Source: DATARR01 sp036376245 (lineage in GTDB: Bacteria; Acidobacteriota; Thermoanaerobaculia; Multivoradales; UBA5704). Taken from it: a stretch of DNA of 64,000 bases. Below the pieces are notes generated by a model. It saw only the letters and a list, made by a program, of their open reading frames with translations, had not been told where the DNA came from and made no database searches. Below, in pieces: positions 52,210 to 63,616 of this stretch. A program made the position numbers and the translations under genes. The stretch is from contig DASVAS010000028.1 of NCBI GenBank assembly GCA_036376245.1, positions 1-64,000 of the forward strand, read 5' to 3'. Within the stretch, counting starts at the first letter, position 1, and each line of letters starts with the position of its first letter.

Positions 52210-55200
52210 ATGCGTTCGGCCGTCGCGAGAGTCGCCCTCCTGCTGTTCGTCTCCGGTTTCTGCGCCCTGGTCTACCAGACGGCGTGGCTGCGGCTTTTCC
52301 GGCTGATCTTCGGCGCGTCCACCGCGGCCTCGGCCGCGGTGCTGGCCATCTTCATGGCCGGCCTGGGATTCGGCGGCCTGCTGCTGGGCAAGCGGGCCGA
52401 CCGCCACCGCTCGCCGCTTGGCCTGTACGCCACGCTGGAGGCGGGTATCGCCATCTCGGCCGGCCTGTCGCCCTGGCTGGTGAAGCTGGTGGAATGGGTC
52501 TACATCTCGCTCGGCGGCAGCGCCGCGCTGGGGCTGGCCGGGAGCACCCTGGTGCGGCTGCTGCTCTCCGTCCTGGTGCTGGGAGTGCCGACCTTCCTGA
52601 TGGGCGGCACGCTGCCGGCGGTGGCGCGGGCGGTCGAGCGCTCGACGGACGCCGGCCGGCGGACCGTGGGCCTGCTCTACGCCGTCAACACCCTGGGCGC
52701 GGTGCTGGGCGTGCTGCTGACCACCTTCTTCGCCATCGAGGAGCTGGGGGTCCGCAAGACGGTCTGGATCTCGGCGCTGCTCAACCTGCTGGTGGTGCTG
52801 GCGGCGCGGAGCCTGGCCCGGCGGCTGGGAGAGGGGCGGACGGAAGAAGCCGCGGTGGAGGAGGAGGCTCCCGGAGCGGAGTCCCGGATCGGCTGGCTGG
52901 CGCCGTTCGCGGCCGGGCTGGTGGGCTTCGCCTTCCTGCTGATGGAGCTGGTCTGGTACCGCATGCTGGCGCCGCTGCTGGGCGGCTCGGTCTACACCTT
53001 CGGCCTGATCCTGGCCGTGGCCCTGCTGGGGATCGGCCTCGGCGGCCTGCTCTACGGCGCCGGCGAGGCCCGGCGGCGGCCCGCCATGCTCTCCTTCGCC
53101 GCCACCTGCGCGCTGGAAGCCCTGTTCATGGCCCTTCCCTTCGCCCTGGGCGACCGGGTGGCGGTGATGGCAGCTCTGCTGCGCCCCCTCGGGGTCTACG
53201 GCTTCGCCTCCCTGGTGGGAGCCTGGTCGGCGATCACCGCCCTGGTGGTGCTGCCGGCGGCGATCGTCGCCGGCTACCAGTTCCCGCTGCTGATCGCCCT
53301 GCTGGGCGAGGGGCGCCGCCGGGTGGGCCGCGAGGTGGGGATCACCTACGCGGCCAACACCCTGGGGGCCATCCTGGGCTCCATCGCCGGCGGCTTCGGC
53401 TTGATCCCGCTGCTGACCGCGCCGGGCGTCTGGCGGCTGGTCGCGGCGCTGCTCCTGGGGCTCGCGGCGGTGACGACCGTGGTGGGCCTGCGGGCGGGGG
53501 CCCCGCGCCGGGCCGCCCTGGTCCCTGTGATGGCGGGCGTCCTGGGGGTCGTCTTCTGCCTCGCCACCGGCCCCACGGCCTTCTGGCGGCACTCGCCCAT
53601 CGGCGCCGGCCGGGTGGAGACCGCGAAGTGGACGGGGCCGAACGACGTGCGGCGGAACATCGAGGACCTGCGGCGCCGCGTCGTCTGGGAGGCCGACGGC
53701 GTGGAGAGCAGCGTCGCCCTCGACCTCACCATGGAGTACGCCTTCATCGTCAACGGCAAGGCCGACGGCAGCACCCTGGGGGATTCGCCGACCCAGGTGA
53801 TGAGCGGCCTGGTGGGCGCGGCGCTGCATCCGAATCCGAAGCGGGTGCTGGTCATCGGCCTGGGGACGGGGAGCACGGCGGGCTGGCTCGCCCGCATCCC
53901 CTCCATCGAGCGGGTGGACGTGGTGGAGCTGGAGCCCGCCATCGAGCACGTGGCCAAGGTCCTCTCCAAGGTCAATCTGGACGTGCTCTCCAATCCCAAG
54001 GTCCACCGCTACGACGGCGACGGCCGGGAGTTCCTGCTGACCACGCGCGAGACCTACGACGTCATCTTCTCCGAGCCGTCCAACCCCTACCGGGCGGGGA
54101 TCGCGAGCCTGTTCAGCCAGGACTTCTACCGGGCGGCCGTGGGCCGGCTGCGGCCGGGGGGCATCTTCCTCCAGTGGCTGCAGGGCTACGAGATGGACGC
54201 CCACATGCTGCGCACGGCCTACGCCACGCTGACCTCCGTCTTCCCGGCGGTCGAGAGCTGGCAGATCCACTACTCCGACCTGCTGCTGATCGCCACCGTC
54301 GAGCCCCTGGCGCACGACTTCGACCGCGTGCGGGCGCGGATGGCCGGCGAGCCCTACCGCACCGCCCTGGCCCGCACCTGGGGGGTGGCGGACGCCGAGG
54401 GCTTCTACGCCGGCTACCTGGCCGCGCCGTCCTTCGCGCGGGCGGTGAGCGAGGCCGGGGGGGACGACGTCGTCAACACCGACGACCGCCCCGTGCTCGA
54501 GTTCGGCTTCGCCAAGAGCCTGGGCCGGCTGGGTCTGTTCGACGTCGCCAACCTCCTGGACCTGGTGAAGGCGCGCGGGGAGCACCGCCCGGCGGGCCGG
54601 GGGGCGCCCCTGGACTGGGCCAGGGTGGGAGAGATGCAGGTCGCCATCTCCGCCTATGCCGAGGAGGTCTTCCCCGATCCGGACCCGCGGGGGGACCGCG
54701 GAGCGCGGCTGCGCATCGCCGCCCGCCACGCCGCGGCCCGCGACCAGCTCCGGGAGGCCTGCGGCCACTGGCTCGCCCAGCCCGAGCCCCCCCGTGTCCA
54801 CGGCGACCTGCTGCTGGTGGCCGAGTGTCTGGCCGACGCCGCCCACCCCCGCCTGCCGCAGGCCGCGGCCTGGCTGGCCCGCGAGCAACCCATCGAGGCC
54901 GAGATGGTCCTGGCCCGCTGGCACGCCGCCGCCGGCCGTCCGAAGGAGGCGACCGATCACCTGGTGGCGGCGTTCCAGGCCTACCGGTCGGACCCCTGGG
55001 TCTACCGTCCCCTGGTCCGGCGGACCCTGCCGTTGGCCATCGATCTGGCGCGGGGGGACCGCGCCCTGGGCGCGCGGCTCTACGACGGGCTGTCGCGGCC
55101 GTTTTCCACCGACATGCTGGAGCAGCTCCGCCGGCTGGTCCGCCTCTGGGTGGCCCGCGAGCTGGGCGAGCCCCGGCTGTGCGCCGAGGCCCTCGCCTCC

Positions 55201-55356
55201 CTGGAGCCCCACCCGCCGTGGGATGAGCAGGTCCTGGAGTTCCGGTACGAGTGCTACCAGGCGGCGGGGAGCCCGCTCGCGGACCGGGCGCGGCAGGCCC
55301 TGGAGGCGTTCCGGGCCGCCGCGCCGCCCGTCCTGAAAGCCGATCTGGCGAAGTAG
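52210..55356 (+). CDS. fused MFS/spermidine synthase-like protein, copy 2
   Basis: A 1048-aa paralog of the preceding gene, 15 nt downstream. The N-terminus differs from copy 1 by only a few residues over the first 200, while the linker at residues 205-235 (RRLGEGRTEEAAVEEEAPGAES) and the C-terminal third diverge more. The SAM-binding GLGTGSTAGWLARIPSIERVDVVELEPAIEHV and SEPSNPYRAGIAS motifs are kept. This shows recent duplication with ongoing selection on the membrane and catalytic parts. Confidence 0.85.
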   Translation: MRSAVARVALLLFVSGFCALVYQTAWLRLFRLIFGASTAASAAVLAIFMAGLGFGGLLLGKRADRHRSPLGLYATLEAGIAISAGLSPWLVKLVEWVYISLGGSAALGLAGSTLVRLLLSVLVLGVPTFLMGGTLPAVARAVERSTDAGRRTVGLLYAVNTLGAVLGVLLTTFFAIEELGVRKTVWISALLNLLVVLAARSLARRLGEGRTEEAAVEEEAPGAESRIGWLAPFAAGLVGFAFLLMELVWYRMLAPLLGGSVYTFGLILAVALLGIGLGGLLYGAGEARRRPAMLSFAATCALEALFMALPFALGDRVAVMAALLRPLGVYGFASLVGAWSAITALVVLPAAIVAGYQFPLLIALLGEGRRRVGREVGITYAANTLGAILGSIAGGFGLIPLLTAPGVWRLVAALLLGLAAVTTVVGLRAGAPRRAALVPVMAGVLGVVFCLATGPTAFWRHSPIGAGRVETAKWTGPNDVRRNIEDLRRRVVWEADGVESSVALDLTMEYAFIVNGKADGSTLGDSPTQVMSGLVGAALHPNPKRVLVIGLGTGSTAGWLARIPSIERVDVVELEPAIEHVAKVLSKVNLDVLSNPKVHRYDGDGREFLLTTRETYDVIFSEPSNPYRAGIASLFSQDFYRAAVGRLRPGGIFLQWLQGYEMDAHMLRTAYATLTSVFPAVESWQIHYSDLLLIATVEPLAHDFDRVRARMAGEPYRTALARTWGVADAEGFYAGYLAAPSFARAVSEAGGDDVVNTDDRPVLEFGFAKSLGRLGLFDVANLLDLVKARGEHRPAGRGAPLDWARVGEMQVAISAYAEEVFPDPDPRGDRGARLRIAARHAAARDQLREACGHWLAQPEPPRVHGDLLLVAECLADAAHPRLPQAAAWLAREQPIEAEMVLARWHAAAGRPKEATDHLVAAFQAYRSDPWVYRPLVRRTLPLAIDLARGDRALGARLYDGLSRPFSTDMLEQLRRLVRLWVARELGEPRLCAEALASLEPHPPWDEQVLEFRYECYQAAGSPLADRARQALEAFRAAAPPVLKADLAK

Positions 55357-55369
55357 GAGTCATCGAAAA

Positions 55370-58300
55370 ATGCGTTCAGCGGTCGCAAGGGTCGCCCTTC
55401 TTCTCTTCGTCTCCGGCTTCTGCGCCCTGGTCTACCAGACGGCGTGGCTCCGGCTGTTCCGCCTGGTCTTCGGCGCTTCAACCGCGGCCTCGGCCGCGGT
55501 GCTGGCCATCTTCATGGCCGGCCTGGGGTTCGGCGGCCTGCTGCTGGGCAAGCGGGCCGACCGCCACCGCTCGCCGCTGGGCCTGTACGCCGCGCTGGAG
55601 GCGGGCATCGCCATCAGCGCCGGCCTCTCGCCCTGGCTGGTGAAGCTGGTGGAATGGGTCTACATCTCGCTCGGCGGCAGCGCCGCGTTGGGGCTGGCCG
55701 GGAGCACCGTGGTGCGGCTGCTGCTCTCCACCCTGGTGCTGGGAGTCCCGACCTTCCTGATGGGGGGCACGCTGCCGGCCGTGGCGCGGGCCGTGGAGCG
55801 CGGCACCGACGCCGGCCGGCGGACCGTGGGCCTGCTCTACGCCGTCAACACCCTGGGCGCGGTGCTGGGCGTCGGGCTGACCTCCTTCTTCGCCCTGGAG
55901 ATGCTGGGCATCCGCAAGACGGTCTGGATCGCGGCGCTGCTCAACCTGCTGGTGGTGCTGGCGGCGCGCAGCCTGGCCCGGAGCCTCGCGGCGGAGAGGT
56001 CCGCCGAGGAAGCCGCGGAGGAGGCTGTGGAAGAGGGGGAGCGGTCGCGAATCGGCTGGCTGGTGCCGCTGGCGGCGGGGATCGTGGGCTTCGCCTTCCT
56101 GCTGATGGAGCTGGTCTGGTACCGCATGCTGGCGCCGCTCCTGGGCGGCTCCTCCTACACCTTCGGCCTGATCCTGGCCGTGGCCCTGCTGGGCATCGGC
56201 GTCGGCGGCCTGCTCTACGGCGCGGGGGAGGCGCGGCGGCGGCCGACGATGCTCTCCTTCGCCGCCACCTGCTCCCTGGAAGCCCTGTTCATGATCGTCC
56301 CCTTCGCCCTGGGGGACCGGCTGGCGGTGGCGGCCGCCCTCCTGCGGCCGATCGGCGGCGCCGGCTTCCCCGCCCTGGTGGGGGTCTGGACGCTGATCAC
56401 GGCGCTGGTGGTGCTGCCGGCGGCGATCGTGGCCGGCTACCAGTTCCCGCTCCTCATCGGCCTGCTGGGCCAGGGGCGCCGCCAGGTGGGCCGGGAGGTG
56501 GGGGTGACCTACGCCGCCAACACCCTGGGGGCCATCCTGGGCTCGATCGCCGGCGGCTTCGGCCTGCTGCCGCTGCTGACCGCGCCCGGGGTCTGGCGCC
56601 TGGTGGCGATCCTGCTCCTGGGGCTCGCGGCCGTGGCCGTGCTGGCCGGGTTGCGGGCCGGGGCCCCGCGCCGGGCGGTCCTGGTGCCCGCGGCGGCGGG
56701 CGTCCTGGGGCTCCTCCTCTGCTTCGCCACCGGGCCCTCGGCCTTCTGGCGGCATTCCCCCATCGGCGCCGGCCGGGTGGAGACCGCCAAGTGGACCGGG
56801 CCGAACGACATCCATGACCAGGTCTCGCAGATGCGCCAGCGCGTGACCTGGGAGGCGGAAGGGGTGGAAAGCAGCGTCGCCCTCGACCTGACGATGGAGT
56901 ACTCGCTGATCGTCAACGGCAAGTCCGACGGCACCGCCACCGCCGACGCGCCGACGCAGGTCCTCAGCGGTCTGATCGGCAGCATGGTCCACCCGAATCC
57001 CCGCCGCATCCTGGTCATCGGCCTGGGGACGGGGAGCACGGCGGGCTGGCTCGCCCAGGTGCCGTCCGTCGAGCGGGTGGACGTGGTGGAGCTGGAGCCG
57101 GCCATCGCCCACGTGGGCCGCGTCCTCGCCAAGGTCAACCTGGACGTAATGTCCAACCCCAAGGTCCACTTCTACGCCGGCGACGGCCGCGAGCTCCTCC
57201 TTGCCAAGGGGGATTCCTACGACCTGATCTTCTCCGAGCCCTCGAACCCCTACCGGGCCGGCGTCGCCAGCCTCTACAGCCAGGACTTCTACCGCGCCGC
57301 CCTGCGCCGCCTGCGGCCGGGCGGCCTCTTCCTCCAGTGGCTCCAGGGCTATGAGACCGACTTCCAGGTGGTGCGCACCGTCTACGCCACCCTGGGGTCG
57401 GTCTTCCCGGCGGTGGAGAGCTGGCAGACCCACCGGGTGGACCTGATGCTGATGGCGAGCCGCGAGCCGGTGGCGCACGACGTCTCCCTCGTGCGGAAAC
57501 GGGCGGCCATGGAGCCCTACCGCACGGCCCTCTCCCGCATCTGGGGGGTGGCGGGCGCCGAGGGCTTCTACTCCGCCTACGTGGCCCGGCCCTCCTTCGC
57601 GCGGGCCGTGGCCGACGCCGAGGGCTCCGCCGTCAACACCGACGACCGCCCGATCCTGGAGTTCGGCTACGCCAAGAACCTCGGCCGCTTCAACATGTTC
57701 CAGCCCGCCGACCTCCACGCCCTGGCGAAGTCGCGGCGGGAGAACCGGCCGGCGACCCGCGGCGAGCCGCTCGACTGGGCGCGCGTCGAGGAGGCGCGGG
57801 TGGCGCGGGCGGCCTGGTGGGGAGAGTCCCTGGAGGCTGCCGACCCACAGGGCGACCCGGACGCGCGGCATCGGATCTCCGCGCGGCAGGCGTTCGTGGA
57901 CGACCGCCTGCCGCAGGCCTGCGCCGCCTGGTTCCGGCAGCCGGAGCCGCCCCGGTTCCACGTCGACAAGATGCTGGTCAGCCTGTGCCTCGCCGCAGCC
58001 GGCCATCCCCGCGCTCCGGAGTACGCCGCCCTGCTGGCCGGGGAACAGCCCATCGAGGCCGACCTGGTGCTCGCCCAGTGGCACGCCGCCGCGGGCCGGC
58101 CGGCGGCAGCCGGCGAGCACCTCCTGAAGGCGTTCGAGGGATTCCGCCGCGACCCCTGGATCTTCCGCCCTCTCGTCCAGCGGGTGCTGCCCGCCACGGT
58201 CACCCTCGCGCGGCGCGATCCGGCCCTCGGCGAGCGGCTCCTCCGTTCCCTCGACCAGCCGTTCGCCGTCCGCATGTTCGACCGCCAGCGGCTGATCACG

Positions 58301-58531
58301 CGCATCTGGCTGACCCAGGGGCTGAGCGCGCCGGAGCTCTGCGCCCGGGCCATCGCCCCGTTCGAGCCGCACTCCCCCTGGGAGGAGAGCTTCCTGCGCT
58401 ACCGCCACGAGTGCTACCGCAAGCTGCGGCACCCGCTGGAGGCCAGGGCGCGGCGCGACCTGGAAGACTTCCTGGAGCACACTCCCCCCAGGCTCGCGGA
58501 GGGCCTGGAGCCGGCGCGGCCCTCTTCTTGA
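55370..58531 (+). CDS. fused MFS/spermidine synthase-like protein, copy 3
   Basis: A 1053-aa third paralog, 13 nt after copy 2. The membrane part is again nearly the same as copies 1 and 2. The SAM motif reads RILVIGLGTGSTAGWLAQVPSVERVDVVELEPAIAHV, with SEPSNPYRAGVASLYSQDFY. The substrate-facing segment is the most diverged of the three (YSLIVNGKSDGTATADAPTQVLSGLIGSM; RTVYATLGSVFPAVESWQTHRVDLMLMA), which hints at a different specificity. The C-terminal helical part also differs. Confidence 0.85.
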   Translation: MRSAVARVALLLFVSGFCALVYQTAWLRLFRLVFGASTAASAAVLAIFMAGLGFGGLLLGKRADRHRSPLGLYAALEAGIAISAGLSPWLVKLVEWVYISLGGSAALGLAGSTVVRLLLSTLVLGVPTFLMGGTLPAVARAVERGTDAGRRTVGLLYAVNTLGAVLGVGLTSFFALEMLGIRKTVWIAALLNLLVVLAARSLARSLAAERSAEEAAEEAVEEGERSRIGWLVPLAAGIVGFAFLLMELVWYRMLAPLLGGSSYTFGLILAVALLGIGVGGLLYGAGEARRRPTMLSFAATCSLEALFMIVPFALGDRLAVAAALLRPIGGAGFPALVGVWTLITALVVLPAAIVAGYQFPLLIGLLGQGRRQVGREVGVTYAANTLGAILGSIAGGFGLLPLLTAPGVWRLVAILLLGLAAVAVLAGLRAGAPRRAVLVPAAAGVLGLLLCFATGPSAFWRHSPIGAGRVETAKWTGPNDIHDQVSQMRQRVTWEAEGVESSVALDLTMEYSLIVNGKSDGTATADAPTQVLSGLIGSMVHPNPRRILVIGLGTGSTAGWLAQVPSVERVDVVELEPAIAHVGRVLAKVNLDVMSNPKVHFYAGDGRELLLAKGDSYDLIFSEPSNPYRAGVASLYSQDFYRAALRRLRPGGLFLQWLQGYETDFQVVRTVYATLGSVFPAVESWQTHRVDLMLMASREPVAHDVSLVRKRAAMEPYRTALSRIWGVAGAEGFYSAYVARPSFARAVADAEGSAVNTDDRPILEFGYAKNLGRFNMFQPADLHALAKSRRENRPATRGEPLDWARVEEARVARAAWWGESLEAADPQGDPDARHRISARQAFVDDRLPQACAAWFRQPEPPRFHVDKMLVSLCLAAAGHPRAPEYAALLAGEQPIEADLVLAQWHAAAGRPAAAGEHLLKAFEGFRRDPWIFRPLVQRVLPATVTLARRDPALGERLLRSLDQPFAVRMFDRQRLITRIWLTQGLSAPELCARAIAPFEPHSPWEESFLRYRHECYRKLRHPLEARARRDLEDFLEHTPPRLAEGLEPARPSS

Positions 58532-58556
58532 CCCTCCGTCTTTGATCCCGTACGCT
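58528..58556 (+). promoter_or_regulatory. candidate promoter for 3-hydroxyacyl-CoA dehydrogenase
   Basis: TTGACC (58528-58533) and TACGCT (58551-58556) are separated by 17 nt, overlapping the upstream stop codon. GGGAGGGG lies 8 nt before ATG 58598. The -10 is weak, so confidence is limited. Confidence 0.35.
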
Positions 58557-58597
58557 CCCGTTTCGCCCGATCCAGGGCGGTTGGGAGGGGTTTATAG

Positions 58598-59458
<861 letters not shown>

Positions 59459-59477
59459 GGGAGAGAACACAGAGCCC

Positions 59478-61322
59478 ATGTACTGTCAGGTCTGTGGCGC
59501 CCCCAACCGGGACGACCACGAATTCTGCGTCCGCTGCCACCAGAAGCTGCTGGTGCTGTCGGGCCCGATGCGCGAGGACGAGGACTCCTACGAAGAGACC
59601 GCCGAGGAGAGCTTCTCCTTCGACGAGCACCTCCTGGAGCGGATCTCCATCCTGGAAGAGGCGGTCAAGCGCACCGCCGAGACCGTCCGCCAGCTCCTCT
59701 CCGCCCTGCACAAGCAGGAGAAGAACATCCTGATCAATCAGACCGGCCTCTCCGCCATGCGGGAGCTGCTGGAGCAGAAGAAGCTCATCGGCTGGGACGA
59801 GTGGAGCGAGCTGTGGGAGTCCAAGATGGACTACCAGCTCCTGGCGCTGGAGAAGCGCGAGCGGTTCCTGGCCATCAAGGAGCGCATCGCGGGCCTCTAC
59901 CACGGCGACAAGCGGAAGCTCTTCCTCCAGCACCTGGAGGACGCCGAGTACGCCCTCTTCGCCTTCGACATCGAGCGGGCGGTGGCGGCCCTGGAAGCGG
60001 CCTACAAGCTCGACCGCGGCAACTACGAGCTCGCCTACTTCCTGGGCGAGACCCACTTCAACGAGGCCGACACCGAGTCCGCGCTGACCTACTTCTCGCG
60101 CGTCCTGGAGGTCAAGCCCGACCACTACGAGGGGCTGGTCTACAGCGGCGTCATCCACTACGAGCGGGGGGATCACACGCGCGCCGAGGATTTCCTCAAG
60201 CGCGCGGTCGCCATCTACCCGGACAGCTTCCTGCCCCACTTCAGCCTCGGCGCGGTCTACGCCGGCAAGGGCAACCTCGCCAAGGCCGTCTTCTACCTGG
60301 AGCGGGCGGTGCAGGTCGACCCCGTGCCGCAGGCCCTGTTCCTGCTCGGCAGCTGCTTCTATGAGATGGGCAAGCTCTCCTCGGCCGTGGACTACCTCCA
60401 GGAGGCCGTGCGGCACGACCCCGGCTTCGAGGAGGCCCACCACCTGCTGGGGCTCGCCTACCTCGACCGCCACTGGACCCGCAAGGCCCTGGACTCCTTC
60501 CGCCAGGCCCAGCGGCTGAACCCCAAGCGCCTCCAGTACCAGGACCTCGTGCGCTACCTCTCCGGCCACGCCGGCTCGCCGCTGCCCGAGGTGGACGGCG
60601 AGGCCGGCGTCTGGTTCAGGAAGGGGGAGGAGGCGCGCGCCCGCGACAACTTCAAGCAGGCCCACTCCTGCTACCGCCGCGCCCTCGCCCTGGACCCGGA
60701 GAACCCGACCCTGCTGATGTCCTACGCCCTCCTGTGCCTGCACATGAACCGCAACCAGGAGATCGAGGCGGTGACGCGCAAGGTGCTGGACCTCAACCCG
60801 GGCGAGACCCTCAAGGCCACGGCCTACGCCGCCCTGATCGAGGCGCTGCGCAGCCAGGGCAAGTTCCGCGAGGGCAACCGCATCGGCGAACTGCTGCTCG
60901 ACGAAGGCAGCTCCAACTTCACCAAGTCCATCGCCTACTACGAGATGGCGTACAACCTGGCGGAGATGGAGGAGAGCCTCGACGAGGCCCTGGAGTACGC
61001 CCGCCGCTCCGTCGAGCTGGCGCCGGACGAGATCAAGCAGTTCCCCCTCGCCGCCCTGGGCTGGGTGCACTACAAGCGCAAGGAGTTCGACAAGGCGATC
61101 GACTTCCTCTCGCGGTCCAGCGAGCTGGGGCCGTCGTCCACCACCCTGACCCACCTTGGCATGGCCCTGCTGGCCCACGGCGAGGAGGACCAGGCGCGGA
61201 CGGTGCTCGCCCACGCCCGCACCATGGGCGAGCGCGGCGAGGCGCTGCAGGAAAAGATGATGGAATGCATGAAGGATTCGACGCGTCTGATCGAACGGGC
61301 GCGCCGGGCCCCACGAAAATAG
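59478..61322 (+). CDS. TPR protein with N-terminal zinc ribbon
   Basis: A 614-aa soluble protein. The first 20 residues carry two CxxC pairs (MYCQVCGAPNRDDHEFCVRC), a zinc ribbon. A coiled coil follows (LLERISILEEAVKRTAETVRQLLSALHKQEK), then about ten TPR repeats (YELAYFLGETHFNEADTESALTYFSRVLEVKPDHYEGLVYSGVIHYERGDHTRAEDFLKRAV and on). It may be a scaffold in RNA or protein handling. It is 19 nt upstream of proS on the same strand. Confidence 0.85.
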   Translation: MYCQVCGAPNRDDHEFCVRCHQKLLVLSGPMREDEDSYEETAEESFSFDEHLLERISILEEAVKRTAETVRQLLSALHKQEKNILINQTGLSAMRELLEQKKLIGWDEWSELWESKMDYQLLALEKRERFLAIKERIAGLYHGDKRKLFLQHLEDAEYALFAFDIERAVAALEAAYKLDRGNYELAYFLGETHFNEADTESALTYFSRVLEVKPDHYEGLVYSGVIHYERGDHTRAEDFLKRAVAIYPDSFLPHFSLGAVYAGKGNLAKAVFYLERAVQVDPVPQALFLLGSCFYEMGKLSSAVDYLQEAVRHDPGFEEAHHLLGLAYLDRHWTRKALDSFRQAQRLNPKRLQYQDLVRYLSGHAGSPLPEVDGEAGVWFRKGEEARARDNFKQAHSCYRRALALDPENPTLLMSYALLCLHMNRNQEIEAVTRKVLDLNPGETLKATAYAALIEALRSQGKFREGNRIGELLLDEGSSNFTKSIAYYEMAYNLAEMEESLDEALEYARRSVELAPDEIKQFPLAALGWVHYKRKEFDKAIDFLSRSSELGPSSTTLTHLGMALLAHGEEDQARTVLAHARTMGERGEALQEKMMECMKDSTRLIERARRAPRK

Positions 61323-61340
61323 CGACAGAACGGAGACCCG

Positions 61341-63047
<1,707 letters not shown>

Positions 63048-63048
63048 G

Positions 63049-63140
63049 AAGGACACCAGGGACACCAGGGACCTCAGGGACAAAAGAGCTCCGTCCTTGA
63101 GGTCCTTGGTGTCTTTGGTGTCCTTGAGGTCCTTCTCTCT
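63049..63140. repeat. inverted array of GGACACCAG / GTCCTTGAG-type units
   Basis: Tandem GGACACCAGGGACACCAGGG-type units (63052-63085) face GTCCTTGAGGTCCTTGGTGT (63092-63111) and following GTCCTT units to 63136. It belongs to the same family as the 39.33-39.42 kb array. It starts two bases after proS and may end its transcript. Confidence 0.75.
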
Positions 63141-63143
63141 TAG

Positions 63144-63189
63144 ACGACTGTGCTATTGTAGTCGTACACCACTTTCAGTGGACGACTAC
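63144..63189 (+). promoter_or_regulatory. operator of the GntR/YtrA-like regulator
   Basis: ACGACT occurs at 63144-63149 and 63182-63187, with its complement AGTCGT at 63160-63165. The first two form a 6-10-6 dyad, and GTAGTCG (63158-63164) with CGACTAC (63183-63189) form an outer dyad ending just before the ATG at 63191. An inner CCACT/AGTGG adds a further palindrome. Autoregulation by the downstream GntR protein is the likely meaning. Confidence 0.55.
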
Positions 63190-63190
63190 A

Positions 63191-63616
63191 ATGCCAAGCC
63201 TCCTGCGTATCGATCCCCGGGACGCCCGTCCGATCTGGCGGCAGATCGAGGAGGGGATGCAGCACCTGATCGCCCGCGGCGCCCTGCCGGCGGGCGCGCT
63301 CGTTCCCTCGGTGCGGGACCTCGCCCGCGAGCTGCAGATCAATCCCGCCACGGTCTCCAAGGCCTACCAGCGCCTCACCGACGCCGGCGTCCTCTCCGTC
63401 CGCCGGGGGGAGGGGACGTTCGTGGCGGCGGCGCCGCCGCCCGCGTCCGACACCCGCCGCGCGGGCCGGCTGCGGGAAGAGGCGGTGCGCTACGCCAGCC
63501 TCGCCAAGACCCTGGGCGCCAGCCAGGAAGAAGCCGTCGCGACGCTCGAAGAAGCCTGGGACAGCCTGGAAGAAGAAGAGGATGAGTCATGGACCCGATC
63601 GTCCTTGAGGGCCTGA
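63191..63616 (+). CDS. GntR-family regulator, YtrA-like
   Basis: A 141-aa regulator with only a winged-HTH (residues 10-75: RPIWRQIEEGMQHLIARGALPAGALVPSVRDLARELQINPATVSKAYQRLTDAGVLSVRRGEGTFVA) and a short C-terminal helical part. The lack of a ligand domain is typical of the YtrA branch, which controls ABC transporter operons. It overlaps the ABC ATPase gene by 28 nt, fitting that role. Multiple ACGACT half-sites upstream are probable operators. Confidence 0.9.
   Translation: MPSLLRIDPRDARPIWRQIEEGMQHLIARGALPAGALVPSVRDLARELQINPATVSKAYQRLTDAGVLSVRRGEGTFVAAAPPPASDTRRAGRLREEAVRYASLAKTLGASQEEAVATLEEAWDSLEEEEDESWTRSSLRA

Noticed and set aside
47662..55212. Very long open frame (about 2500 codons) on the minus strand opposite the sigma operon and the MFS/spermidine-synthase genes.
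   Set aside because: It is the reverse-frame shadow of high-GC genes with strong third-position GC; its translation is Gln/Arg/His/Gly-rich without domains, and the plus-strand genes are clear families.
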